A stretch of 64,000 nucleotides of DNA from Gordionus sp. m RMFG-2023 (Eukaryota > Nematomorpha > Gordioida > Chordodea > Parachordodidae), in NCBI RefSeq assembly GCF_954871325.1, contig NC_088778.1, positions 7,039,743-7,103,742 on the forward strand, in the 5' to 3' direction. The position numbers and the translations under genes were made by a program. Below the pieces are notes generated by a model. It made no database searches and was not told the origin of the DNA. It saw nothing but the letters and a program-made list of their open reading frames with translations. Below, piece by piece: positions 40,524 to 53,900 of this stretch. The number at the start of each line of letters is the position of its first letter. Within the stretch, counting starts at the first letter, position 1.

Positions 40524-43254
40524 TTAGGATGGCTCTTTGGATATTAGACTACCATTGAAGCTGATATAATTGGCTTTAAGGATTGCTATGGCAAGCCTTT
40601 GTTGAAGAAAAAAACCCTCTCGAGGTTCATTCAAATGTTTGCTGATTTGAGATCCTAAATTTTTGGAAAAAGCTAAAGCAAGTTTGCCGAAGGTGGCAAA
40701 TATGGTTGAAATAATTGGAATGAAACAATGGTCATAGTAATTTCTGTGTATTTTGAGATTTTAAGCTGTTCTTTCAGGTCAATGATGCTGAGTGTCTGGT
40801 TAGATGGGGCAAGGGTGTCAATCAAGAAAAGTCCCATTCTAATAATTGGCCTCTCCTCCACGGAATTTGAGTGATGCCGTCTGGACATTTACCATCAGAT
40901 CTGAAAAGACCCTGAGGTTCAAGTATCGATGGGATTTGTGCTGATTTCAAGGCGTGTTGGATGATTGAATTACATTGCTTGTGTCTAATGAATCCACCAT
41001 TGCAGGAGCGACAATGTAAATTATGTCTTCCATTTGTGTCGACGGGCGAGTTACAGCCTGAACAGATGTGAGGGGGTGTTGAGCAATTTAGACTAATACC
41101 GATGGCGTGGGTAAGTTCGTTCTTCGAAAGTTGAAATTGAAGATTGATAGAAGGAATGGCCTCGAGAAACTCGTGTCCAGTACCATTGAGCAGGTAAGAG
41201 AATAGGGTGCGGTCAGTTAATTGCATGCTAGATAAGAGAGTTTCAACGCTGCGAGCAACTACCGGAGCATCCCAGTCCTTCTGTCTATGGGTTGTGGGAG
41301 GATGAGAATCAACATTGATTCGAGTTTTCCAAGTGTTTATGGCCTCAATTAAGGAAAGATCTTCTTTGGAATGATGGGCGTTTGTTGTTTGCTTTGACAA
41401 GAGACTACTAGATATGAAAGAGGTTATTGCTAGATCATAAGAAGATCTAATGCCAAGTCCACCGGATTTTGTGGGGAGCGAAGCTTGCGCCCAAGCGAAT
41501 TCGTTGAATCTTAGATTTATTATTTTTCGGTTAGGTCTTTTATTCCGTTTTCCTATGTTTTTAATGGAGGATATTTAAATATGGGTGTTGTGCGAAGTGC
41601 ATAAATAATCCTTGGTATGAAAAAGAAATTTTTTAGTAAGAAAAAAGACTTGTGTGAGGGAAGATGAGTAAAGATGTCCTCAAGTTTAAGGATGGGTGGA
41701 ATGAAGGAAGGTACAAATTGCCTTATGTCCTCCTACGGGAGATCTTAAATGTGTTAATTCATCAATAACAGTGAATTTGTAATTATGTGAGTTTGGAGCG
41801 TTTGAATTTAATTGGATGAATTCGGATTTGCTCGGGTTAAGAGAGAGTCCAATGGCAGTTCACATTTCATGAATTATGTTGACTGCTTTGTCAATTTCAC
41901 TGTGGGAGCCACTTAAGATTCCGTCATCTATGTACCAACCATGAAGCGATAAAGTACAAGAAGAAGAGATCCAAGGGGATCTCCTTGTTGAATACCCACA
42001 ACTGAAAGTATTTTTTCCGTGTTGAATTGTAGAATTGTAGGGGATTGGTAACAATAGAAAAGAAATTTGGTGTAAGCGGGGAAATAGGAACAAGTGGAAT
42101 GTAAGAAGGTGTTGCGGAAAAGAGTGTTGTATGCGTTGGAAAAGTCGATTTTCACTAAAGCTTCGTCATTTGGGTTATTTTCAAGATGAAAAGTGTACTG
42201 CAGCTTCACATCCACCGGGTACGCCAACACCCAATTGAAAAGGGTTGAGGATGTGTGATGCTTCGTTTTTGATTCTTGTGGAAATTAATTTTGCTACCAA
42301 TCTTCGATAAGTTGAACCAATGGAGATGGGTCGGATGTCCTTGTTGGGTTTTTGGAGTGCGATGAGTCTTGCTCCAAAGAGCAAGGGGGTTATAAAGCTT
42401 GGTATATTTCCTTTTAAAATTTTATTGCATAAGTTGGTAATTTTGGTGAGAATTGAAACATGAGTGCAAATCATGGGAGTGGTTATGTCCTATAAGAAAA
42501 TTGGTCTAATTCCGTCAAGTCCATGCGCTGAGTCGCGATGAAATAATAGGATTGCTTTCCTTACTTCTTCTTTTGTGAAGTCTGCTGCACAATGCGTGTA
42601 AGGCTGTGTTATTATTGGGTTAAGAGTCGAAGTCGGAGGTTTTGAGCGTATCTTGCTTAAGGTTTCTTCTGAGAAATCAGCAAGGGTATCATTGGTCGAA
42701 ATGAGTTTGAGAGCCCCTTTGATGTTAAGACTTTTGATTTTCTTCGAGATCAATGAAGCTTTTTGCTGGAGTGGAGTTACTTTTTTTGTTTTGTTTTTTT
42801 TGGGTATAGATTTGGATATCTTGAAGACGGCTAAGGATATTTAAACTGGCGTCCTTTATTTGTTGAGTTATGAATTTCTAGACATATTTGTCAGGTATTT
42901 TAAAATTGTAACCGAATTATAAGAATTTTAACCATTCTTCTTCATTGTCAAAATTTTGCAGGAGAGAGGATATGCAGTCACTGAGAGATTTGGCTACTTG
43001 TAATCTCGCTCCTTTGGGTATTCTAGATATGATATTTGGTTTTGTAGTATTGAGAAAGTGGTATTAGAGGAGCGGTTTTAAGGTGGTTCCGTGAATGAGT
43101 TGGGAAGTGAGTAAGCCATATGAGAGAGAGAAGTAAGTCTAGAATGAGGACACCTGTTGGAAATTGGTCCATGAACATAAAAAACACCTTCATTTGTTAA
43201 ATGTATAAGTTTCCGGCAATTAGGACATATTTTGGGTTCAAATGAGGTAGCCAT
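40524..43254 (-). mobile_element. LINE with C-terminal restriction-like endonuclease, nearly whole ORF
   Basis: The minus-strand coding region starts MATSFEPKICPNC (N-terminal Cys/His finger, CPNC then RCPHS) and ends NYISFNGSLISKEPS. RT blocks occur in order: FGARLIALQKPNKDIRPISI, FQLGVGVPGG, ALVKIDFSNAYN (motif A), GIQQGDPLG (motif B), YIDDG (catalytic motif C). Then come a CCHC-type finger (CSGC, HNLHCRSC) and the PD-(D/E)xK-like block CPDGITQIPWRRGQLLEW. This layout is that of R2-like-endonuclease non-LTR elements. The reading passes through several frames, so a few indels break it, but coverage is close to full. It is flanked by an inverted repeat pair. Copies of its 3' end lie at 21.7 and 47.8 kb. 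Confidence 0.85.
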
Positions 43255-43584
43255 TTTTATAAAATCTGGATACGCAGTAAGAAATCACATGATCTGCGCG
43301 TCGAATAATAAAAATGTGGCGTTGAGTTCGATGGAGGTGGCCATATCTTATAGAAATATTAATGGTTATTCAAAATTTAAAATGCATATTCTTATTTAAA
43401 AAATACATTATAATTACCTTTAAATATAGCGCCCTCTATTATTTATTTATTTCTAAAATAATTAAATAAAATTTAAATTCTTATTTTTTTTCATTAATAT
43501 TTTTACTTTATAATATATTAATAATAAACACATTTCATCCATCGTTTTAAATGGAACATTTTTCAAAATAATCATTTTTTTTAC

Positions 43585-43770
43585 TGGGAATACAACAAAG
43601 ACTGGTGATATTTTAAAGATATTTTTTTATTTTATAAAGGAGAATTTTAAGGGCTACAAAAAGATATATAATTTGTTACTCTAGACAAAAAATATTTAGA
43701 GATTCGCTAAAAGAGGAAAAGGCTCTCATCGAACTTTGAAGGCCCATAATCGGAATATATTTGTAGTAGA
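43585..43770. repeat. Right copy of inverted repeat flanking a LINE
   Basis: Inverted partner of 39966-40150. About 330 bp separate it from the LINE start and about 370 bp separate the left copy from the LINE end, so the LINE sits nearly centred between them. Confidence 0.8.
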
Positions 43771-46700
43771 GCATTGAAATAATTGGCTTATTGTTCTATT
43801 TCAACTTTTTTGTAAATTTACAGGAGTGCAATTTTAAAAATTAAGTGTCTTCGATATGATTATAATTATAAAAAAATGATTTATGTAAAAAAGTCATTTT
43901 TTGATAAAAAGTGGATATGAAATAACCTAATTCTCAGGGGAGAATTAATAAATAAACATTAATTTAGAAATTATTAAAGAGATTTAGAACCAACATTAAA
44001 CTCATTGTTCTTGTCTGAAGCCTTAAAGACAGATTGGATTAATCATGGAACATCATCATAACTGGTTGGACAGCCTTTTAAATTTTGCAATGTTGCTAGA
44101 ATTTACTGAATTTTTTAAATTGGTATACATGGCCTCATTTATTCCAAATAACATATAAGAAAATTCAGTAAAGTATGAACTATCCCCTCTGCATCTTTCG
44201 AATACAATATTAGGTCTAGAAATTTAAAAATAGGATCATCATAAAAAAGCATTAATGCCAATTTTATGTAAATAACCAAGACCGGTTTTTGACAACGTAG
44301 TATATTCATCACGGGTATAGTAATTTTCGATTGTAAATTGTAATATTATTTTACAATTTTTATTTGTGTTCCCATATCTCAACCGCTGTGATTTTGTGAA
44401 TCTATTAATGATTCGAAATCTACAAACATGTGATGATTTTGCTAGATAATATGCAGTTCTCAATATTATTGTAATATTTTTCATTTTTATAACACACCTA
44501 TTAAAATCTGATGCAATAATACTTCTCTTTTAATATTTGATATATTTTTTTTAAGACCAATTAAAATAGGTAACGGCTCGTTTTTGAAATTAAAAATGTT
44601 TATGATGATAAAAAATATTAATAATAGGCTAAAATATAATTATAGAAAAATATTCGAATTTATTTTGTAAGAGGTACGCCTTGTCCACAACTTTTTTTAA
44701 AATTTCTGGCGGAAGCTCGCTAAATTTTTTTTAAACACTTTTTGCCAATTTAATTTATATATCCAAGCATGCCAAACTAATTTGACGATTTTATGTCCAA
44801 TAAAATAGTCTTTTTCTAATTCAATGTTCATATTATACATTATACAAATAGAGGAAATTTCATTTTAAATAAAATCTTTAAAAAAATATTTTTTAACCAC
44901 TAAATTTAATTAACCAAAATGGTTACTAATTTGAATATTAATAAGGTATCTTGAATATATACATTTGATAATAAGCGATGAGAAAATTCATAGCTATTTT
45001 TTGAGCTAGGACATACTTAATATTAAATCAAAAATATAAAGATATAGGATTGAATTCTAATACTCTGAAGCAAATGGTTCATAAATCCCGAAAAATATAG
45101 ATTTTGAGAGAATACTTTAAAAAGAGGACCTTTACATAACATTACAGTATAGAAAAGGTTGGTATAGTGGTGGGTATTTATTCATTTTGCAAGGATAATT
45201 AAAATAATAAAGAACAACTGCTTGAGTACTTAAAATCCAGTACAGGTATGGCTGGATTCTGCCATATCTCTCTTTTTAGATTTTTTCTTAAAATAGAATT
45301 TCTTGACAAATATTCAGAAAATTAATAAGGAATTGAAGGGAAAATATGAAAAAAAGGATACGAAAAAATGATTACAAAAAGTTTCTTCAAAACTTATTAT
45401 ATCTTTATTCTTTCTATAATTTGTAAAATGTATATTTTTTTTATATTTTTTTTAAATTTAGATGAAAGGAAGTGCAATTACCAATAATATGTAAAAATAG
45501 TAGCATATTTAAAAAACCTTTCATCAATTCTCAATCCGAATGTGCCTTTTTATTAAAATTCCATCCTTTAACTTATCTGTCTGTAAACCTAAAAATATTC
45601 GCAAAATAATATAATAATCAATTATATCGTTTTTTATTATTTATATTTTAAAATAATTTATTGATTTTAAAATAGTTTTTTAATTGGGGATTAAATACTT
45701 TATAAATTTTATTTAACTTAAATTCACAATTATCAAAAAAAACACACAATTATTTCAGGAATAATTATAAAAATTTTTTTTAAAGAAATGTGCCTTTTTA
45801 GACAGAAAATTAAATTTAATTCTATTATTCTCAGTGACGGATCGAAAACTTTTTAAAAGCACCTGCCATTCCAATCATAAATGATAATGATATATGTGGT
45901 TGTAACATCATAGAACATATTATTCCAAAAAAAATCTTGACGATAAAACCCCAAATTCTTCGTTAAGTGTCCGAAAAAAGGAGAATAATAATGGCGTTGA
46001 TCAGCATGAATTTCGACAAACCCTGCACCAATCATATACCTACCGTGGTACAGGTTTTCGAAGGTTCGCACTTTTTATTTATTTATTTGAGAATTCAATA
46101 AATTTTAGCATAAAATGGAGGTTTTTTTATATAAAAAAAAGATGGAAGGGCACTGGATCAGAAAATTAAAATGTTTGTCTAAGGAACGAGGAAAATATAA
46201 AAAAAAATTAGATCTTCAAATATATTTTAAAATATAACTTCAAATTTAAACCATTTAAATGTAATTTGATATGATTTGTATTTTTTTAAAAATATTTAGC
46301 AGATTTTTTTTAAACATTATTTAATAATTTTGGCTTCGCATCTGTTTAAACGTTAAAACTTTTTATGTCGGAAAAAAAATTCACTACAAAAAATTGACTG
46401 AACTATCGATATTTTATAAATTTTTTATATTATCTTTGGCATTGAATAAATGTAAATTCTTTTGTAAACCAACTTTATTTATATGCGCAAAGCTTTGTTT
46501 GAAAAAAAAAACTATGAAAGCTCGATCTATAATTTTGCGTTCTTATTAATCCTTATCTGCACCGGCGAATTTTTAAAAAAAATATTGTCTTGCCAAGGTC
46601 TGATACCCGATACCAATCTTTTTTATTTGTCCCGTAAAGCCCGACCCGAAATAATAATTTGTACGCCCGGTACGGCCCGAATTTATTTATAAAATTTTGA

Positions 46701-47129
46701 TAGTCAAAGAAAAATATTCTACAAATAAAATATATTAGAACCTTCTTTCTTGCAAGAATTTTAATACATCAATTTATTTGACAAAATATGATATCATATC
46801 TTAAAAATTTAAACCTGACCCGGCCTGAAATTTTTAAAAAAATGTTAGGCCCGACCTGGCTCGGTTGTTCTTTGGGGAAATGAAGAAGCCTTAGATTAGA
46901 AATATTAGCTATTATAGCCCCTTCTTATCTAAATTTAATATAAAACCTCCTTATAAAAATTATACTCGAAAACTGCTAAAATCTGTTTTAAAAAAATATA
47001 TAAATAAATATGTTACCCAATACCCACAATAAATTTCCTAATTTTTATATTAGGGGGAGGGGAAGGGGTGTATATATTATTTATATTGAATTTATAATAA
47101 TTTTTTTTGTAGTAGTTATAGTTATAACT
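43771..47129. other. AT-rich stretch, no assignable gene
   Basis: Two minus-strand open frames stand out by composition, 45853-46071 (FENLYHGRYMIGAGFVEIHA) and 44239-44484, but neither resembles a family I know and no splice partners were found. 46560-46880 is a decayed relative of the GC-rich element at 52689-53058 (cccgacccgaa, aggcccgacctggc). Confidence 0.5.
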
Positions 47130-47350
47130 ATATTTGGTTAATGGCTAAATGTCGGTTAATTCGGTTCAATCTTTAGGCGCCTGCGGAGAAAATCCCTATC
47201 AAGGCGTTTTAATTTATATTAGTTTCTCCAAATTCGAGCTGCTATCTTTTTTTTAAAAAAACATTAAGGCCAATAGTTTTCGGCTAAAAACTTGTTTAGA
47301 ATATTTACCGGCTAAACATTCGGCTAAAAAATATAGTAATTACCCAACTA
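47130..47350. repeat. Dispersed repeat, copy 2
   Basis: Matches 12225-12370 through atgtcggttaattcggtt and the following 110 bp. It continues into aacattcggctaaaaa-like repeats at 47270-47335. Confidence 0.6.
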
Positions 47351-47754
47351 TAGTTATAACTCAAAATGAATGACTTAATTGGATTATTTATTTATTCAGC
47401 TGTAATAATTATAATCAAAAAATTAATTTGTTTTTAAATAATTTATTTGCTTTTTTAAAATGTAGGATGAATAATAATCTGGAGGTTTGTATGCCCCATT
47501 TAAAAATAAATCATATAATCAATGCTTTCGTTACCATTGTTTGGCATCTAGTAATGTAAACATTTTTATCGATTTTTGAGGCCATATTTCACTATTTTAA
47601 AATAATAAATACTTACCATCAGTCTATGTGCTAGTCGCCATATGACAACCCATACCACCAATTTCTTTATTGGTTTATTCTAGAAGTCTAACACTAGTAG
47701 AGTTGGCAAAGGTCATGTTTTTTTACTATAAAAAAATCAAAAGTATTCTAAACC

Positions 47755-48696
47755 TTAAATTCGATGCAATAGCTTGGACACAATTTTCTTTACCCACCAC
47801 TTGGTATCAGATCTCCTTCCGATCTTGCATTAACTGCCCTCATATCGTTTTTTAACAAAAAATATAGTAAATTCTCATTTGATAAAACTCGACCTTTCCT
47901 TTAATGGTGCTATTATCGAATGGAAATCACGAATTGTCACTCACCCACTCCAGAAACGAATAAGCAAAAGGACTGGGATGGGCCTATAATTGCAAGCTGC
48001 GTTGAATCACTCCTTTCCAGAATGCAATTATCTAACTGTTCTTCATTCTCCTCTCTCCTTAATGGTTCTGGCCAGAGTTCTCTGAAGTCATTCCCTCAAT
48101 TAATTTACAGTTACAACCAAAATAAGCTCACTCACGCTACTGGTATTCGTTTAAACTGCCTAATATCCTAACTCCACCTATTTAGGTTGCAGTACTGCCG
48201 TTTTGGGTAATGGAAGACATAGTCTTGTCGTTCGTATAAAGGTCGTATCGTTAGACATAATTTATGCAATTCGATTATCCTTAGAGCTTTGAGATCAATT
48301 CAAATTCCTTTTATTTTTGAACCTTCTGGTCATTTCAGATCCTATGGGAAACGACCTAATGGAATTTCTCAAAAGCGCGATCAATTCTTGGTCTGGAATT
48401 ATTCTTGTACTGATCCGTTGGCTCCATCCAATCAAACTCTTAACATTCTGGAGAAAGGGGAGTTAATTAAAGTTGCAAAATATTCTGAATTATCACAAGA
48501 ATACATATTCATTCCCATTATTTCCACAACCTTAACAACTGTTGGGAATTGTGCATTATCCTTTTTCAAGGAACTTGCCTCGCCGATTCTCAAACTTACG
48601 GATGAACCTCACGAATTCTTCTTCTTAAGACACATAGCGATTCACGGAGCTAATTACATTAGCTTTATAGGTAGCCTCATCCCACAAGATGATTAG
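47755..48696 (+). mobile_element. 5'-truncated copy of the restriction-endonuclease LINE
   Basis: Plus-strand frames match the C-terminal third of the 40.5-kb element. They give FDAIAWTQFSLPT near 47760, KQKDWDGPIIASCVESLLSRMQ, LTHATGIRLNC, then EPSGHFRSYGKRPNGIS (endonuclease-like block, PD changed to PN) and CTDPLAPSNQTLN, ending NYISFIGSLIPQDD. The last 135 codons (48289-48696) are open. Several frame breaks lie upstream. The Cys finger is degraded. It is a dead insertion, diverged enough from the other copy to be a separate, older event. Confidence 0.85.
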
Positions 48697-50833
48697 TTTT
48701 AACACTAATATTTTTTGTGCACGTTCCCCCCACCCTTTTTTATAACAAATTAATTGAAAAATGAAAATTTATATATTTTGATGCTAGTTATTGATTATAA
48801 ATTTTTTTTATGTAAAACTAAAATTAATGTAATAAAAATAAATATTATTTGTTCAAAAAAAATAATTAAATAAATAAATTAAATTGGAAAATATTGAATA
48901 GGGAAAAATATCTCATAATGCAAAGTTATTAAATGTAGCATGCATTCATTTTATTACACTGCATCTCTCTTCCTGTAAAATTTGTGATTAAACCATTGTG
49001 ATATTAGCAATATTGAATTGACTATTACTAGTATTTTATCATAATTATTAATTCTTCATAGGCGTAGCGAAGGGGTGAGGGTGTCTGTTTTCGTAACTGA
49101 ACTCAAATTATGGATAAATAATGGTCGCATTCTAAGTTAATAAAAAAGACAAGGCTACAGATTTTTTCAAATAAATTTTGGCCCCGCCCTGTACTTTTAT
49201 TTTTTGGTATTTATTAAACCCCTACTTGGATTTTTTTTAGGCCAGGTTTGTGGCCGAGTCTGCAGGTCTTTTTAAGTAATTTTTTAAATTAATGATACTT
49301 TAATATTAAAAGTTTCAGAAAATAAAGCATTTAAAACTTATTTTTTTTAAAAAAAATGTGTCAGCCAAAGGCCTGCAAGCTAACTTAAAGATCTACAATA
49401 AAATTTATGAAGGGATGACTCACCTAATAGTGCTTTCCCTCATTTTTAGCCCCCTGGCTACGTCTATGACATACCTATACTGAGTGTATTTAATTTTAAA
49501 CTATTTTTATAATCTTGACAATGTTTGATTATTCTTAATTTTAAATTAATATTTTACATAAATAAGCTTGAATTAATATTTATAAACTGTATTTGAAATA
49601 ATCTTAGCTTAGGCTTAATTTATAGTAAAACGCATTATGTTCAATATATAATACAATCGAAATCACAGCTAATTCTTCAAAGCTTTAACAAATGATATTG
49701 ATCGTTAATATTTTTTGAACGCAGGTATCTCCTTTAATTTATCAATATTAAAAATTATTTATTAGAATAGTTTATACTAAAAATATAATTTCAGGATTAA
49801 CGCATGCGCAACATACAAAACCATTTATAATAAATAAATTTAGCTATTTTGTAAATTGTTTTATTTATTTATAAACGAAACTATAAATAATTATTATAAC
49901 AAAAAAAGATTGATTTAAAAGGGATAGGTTCTAAATCTCGAAAAATGTGGAAATCTCTCTTATATCTCCTAAAAAAAATTTTTGTAAATTTGAAATTAAT
50001 ATTAATAGATGCTAGGGACTTAATTTGATTTAATAGGGCCAACCCCTCCACACTAATGTTCGAAAGATCTTTTAGGAATTTTAGAAAGCAGCGAACTTGA
50101 AGGGACTATTTTTCTCTGTTTCTTCATTATTTTCTTATACTGGTTTTTTTTCCTGCTATTTCTCTCTCTTCCTAAAAATTCAAATTTAATTTTTAATATC
50201 ATATAAAAGTAAAAGTATTTTGAAATACTATTCCTTTTAAAAATATAAGAAAAAAAAAATTATTCAATGAATAAATTAATGGAATCCCTGGTTTAAAAGT
50301 ATATTTTAAAAAAATCTTAACAAATCGGTTAATGTTTTATACTTATTTCTTCGTTTCAATTCAATAGATAAAAAGTAAGAATGAAAGAAGTAATTTATTC
50401 CACGATGCCGTGATATCAAAGAATCTAATGAATTTAAATATTTTGGTTTTTTTTTCGTCCTTTGAAAGAAGAAGAGGTAAAAATACAGATTGCGAATCAC
50501 CTAATATTTTATTATATAAAGAGATTCGTCGAAGTCGGCCTTGGCTCTTTCCCATTTTTATAATGGCTTGTTCCCAATTAATCCCCCGCATCAAATGTAA
50601 TGGTGTATTATAAACGGTTGGTTTAACTTATGTTTAAAAAAAACGCGAATATAGAAAAATGGAGTGTTACTTTATATTATAATGATTTAACTTTCTCCCA
50701 TTAGACTCTTTAAAATATTTTTTTTATTAGTATATTTGTGGAAATTTGGGCCTGTTTTTATGGTAAATATTTTTGCCCACCCGTAAAATAATATTGTACT
50801 CAGTACCGACGTTTTTTTTTCATTATTCCGCAG
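48697..50833. other. Intergenic DNA before the transporter gene
   Basis: Contains the hAT-like element at 49057-49468. An open plus-strand segment at 50466-50613 (KEIRRSRPWLFPIFIMACSQ) looks like a basic-plus-membrane exon. It could be an upstream exon of the transporter or of another gene. I could not connect it by phase and leave it unassigned. Confidence 0.45.
49057..49468. mobile_element. Small element with CATAG-CGTAGC inverted ends (hAT-like MITE)
   Basis: Left end CATAGGCGTAGCGAAGGGG, right end (read inward) CATAGACGTAGCCAGGGGG. It is about 412 bp with no coding. No clear 8-bp target duplication was found, so the boundaries may be a few bases off. The ends resemble those of the element at 30812-32001. 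Confidence 0.55.
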
Positions 50834-50938
50834 CATGTGGCGCGTTTCGGAAAATACATATTCTTCACTGCTCTATTCCGAATCTTTTCTGGTAAATAAC
50901 CAAACTTTGGAGGGATCTTTTTGATTTTTGTTTTAAAG

Positions 50939-53900
50939 ATGCCTCTACCTCGGATATATTTACGCTTAATACTGAGTCAATCAACTTATTCACCCAAGTC
51001 AGCCGACATTTTTGCCAATTTTCTTATGCCGACTGGCACCCTCCCCCTTTAATTATGCTGCAGCGTAAAGCTGTCTTCTTGTCACTAATCTTAGAACATT
51101 CGGGTTCACTTTGATGAAAGGTGATAAATCCTTTTTTATCTTAAACTTTATATAAACCACGCATGCGTAAAAGATTCTCAAGTTTGTTGCTCATGAATTA
51201 TAACGGGAAAAGTACTCCTTTCTGGCAAATAGAGCATTCCACTCGCTAACCCATCAAATAACTCGTCTTTGTAAATCAAAAACTACTTCTAAAGATGCCG
51301 ATAGCCCTTATTTTCATTAAATTAACTATATTTTTTCGTAATTGAGAAATTGGGAATATAATGAAGACACAATTAGATATAATCGGTAATGTGTGTAATG
51401 TAATATCCAAACATTTCAAATTTATTTTGATTTATATATTTTTTTTTAAATATAAAATAGGAAAATTGAATTTAGTGTCTAATGTAATATCCAAATGTTG
51501 ATTTTATTATATTTTTAAAAAAAAATATAAATAGGAAATGAGATTTAAAATTTCCTTAATGGTAGGCAATGTGGTGTTTATCAAATAAATTTTAAATTTA
51601 TTTTTGGCTTCATACAGATTACAAATCTATTTAATATATAATAAATAATTCATATATGTATAGATAAAAGAAAACTCAGTATTGTATTATAAAATTTAAA
51701 ATTAAGGAAGAAGGAAAGGATAAAAAGAAATTGAAAGGAGAGGAAAAGTAAAAGTAAAAGCAGGAAAATAATTATTTCGCTATTTATTTCTTATCAGCCA
51801 TGACCCCTCTTGGATACATTTTCCTGTCAATCGCGACTTTGCTCTCCATACTCACTTTCCTCATTTTCATGGATGAGTTATATTACATCCACGCGAAAGT
51901 GCCTTACAAGAGCCACAAAGAACGCCTCTATTGGCTCATAGGAATTTTTCCGGTATAATCATTATTGTATATTTATTTACTCTATTTAAGGTGCTTTCAT
52001 ATAAAAAAAAATAACTAAAATAAAGGCGATAGAAGATAATGGCACTTAATTTAATTTTGAACACTGGTCAAGGTTAAAATTATTTTGTTACTTTACTTAA
52101 ATTTATCTATTTTCTAATTTAAAAAGATAAAGGGTACTTCAAAATTCAAAAAAAATGAGAAAGGAAGATAATATTGTTTAACAGTTTCCAGATATCGATA
52201 GTGGTTTAGATAAATCGTATCTTCTTCTTTTTTTTTGACAATTAAGAAGATGCGTATAGTAAAAGTATTATTTATAAAAAACAATTCTTTTTTTTTGTAT
52301 GAAAAGGGGTAAATAAATGCATTTTTATTTGGCATCTATTGTTTTGTTATTAAAACAGTTTATTTGTGAGGAGGAAGTGTGGTTAGTCTATGTGTGTTGA
52401 ATGAGGGAGGGCCATAGTTTTTTAAATCCTCTAAAGCAAATGACTCTAAAGGCCAATTGATGACCAAAATGATTAAAAAATTCATTTGTAAAATGGATAC
52501 ATGGGTACCTTATTTTTCTTTGAGATTTCAATGACGGAATTGATTCGTACCAGCCACGTGTTAGGGTCCGACGGAATTTCTTGATCAATATTTGTTAACA
52601 TTATTGAAGTCATTTTTGCAACCATTCATTTATTTAAATATATGAGCGCTGTATGATGTGAATATTCTTAATATTTTATAATTAGGATTAGTGATCTGCA
52701 GTCGGGCCTAATTTTTCAAGCCCGGCCCGAAATTTTTTTTAGAAAACTTTTGCCGGACCGGCCCGAATCCGAATTTTTTTTAAAAAAAATTTACCGACCC
52801 GGCCCGGTCCGAATTTATTTAAATATAGAAATTCATTTTTATAATTACTTAAAATAAAAGACATATGTTATATGTCGTTTAGTTTTAATAATAAAATCAA
52901 ATATTTTTATTTTACATAAAAAATTTAATATAAAATTGATAAATTTAGATATATTTAAAAAAAAATTCCAAAATCCGACCCGACCTGGCCCGAATATTTT
53001 TTAAAAATATTAGGCCCAACCCGGCCCAAACCCGATTATTTTAATTTGCAGATCTCTAATTAGGATAATAAACTTTAATAAAAGTCTTAAAGTAACTAAA
53101 TCTCCATCTAATTTGAATAATAAGATATTCGTATATGAATAACGAATAATTTTTGAAAGATATGGTCCAACTCCTAAGAGTTTGTTATATGCGTAAGTTC
53201 ATTTTGCGTAATAATTCAGATTTTATCAACAACAAAAATAAACCTAAATTTTTCAAAAACTTGCCCGATTCGGGTTTATGACAATTATTTTAATTTGATC
53301 TTTTATCACGGTTATAATCAACGAAATAGTAAATAATTTAAATGTAAAAAAATTTGATTGAATTTTGTAACCCGAACCCTTCTGCACATTTCGCTCGTCC
53401 CGCTTTGAATCGAATCGAGTTCAAAATTTTGTTCTAATTCCGCGAAAAAATTTCTAGTTACGAAACCCTGATTTTTTTTTCTAATATTTTTTATTTACTT
53501 TAGGTATTTTCCTTGACTTCTTTACTCGGCATATACGTACCCCGATCGGGCGTTTTGGTAGATTTTGTGGCTTCCGTGTAAATAAATTATATATAATATT
53601 TTATATTTTAGTATAATAATATAATATTTTATTTTTCTCATCGGGCTGCGCTTGATACATCTTGTGGGTTAGCTTGGCTTGTTTAACATGCCTCTTACAT
53701 CTTTATCAGAATTTGAAAAAAAAATCTAATCTTTGCATCCTGAAAAGATTTTTTTATGCACGAAAATTAACAAAAGATTCGCTTATAAAAGATTTTGTTT
53801 CTTCATTTTTTTTATTATTTCCATTATCTAAAAAAATCACTTTTTTTTAAAATAAATTTTTTAAAAATATCTGATTTTTTTTAATATGATTTTTTATAAA

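Noticed and set aside
50466-50613. First exon of the transporter or a rhomboid-like exon
   Set aside because: Basic and hydrophobic composition is suggestive, but no phase-consistent join or family motif could be shown.
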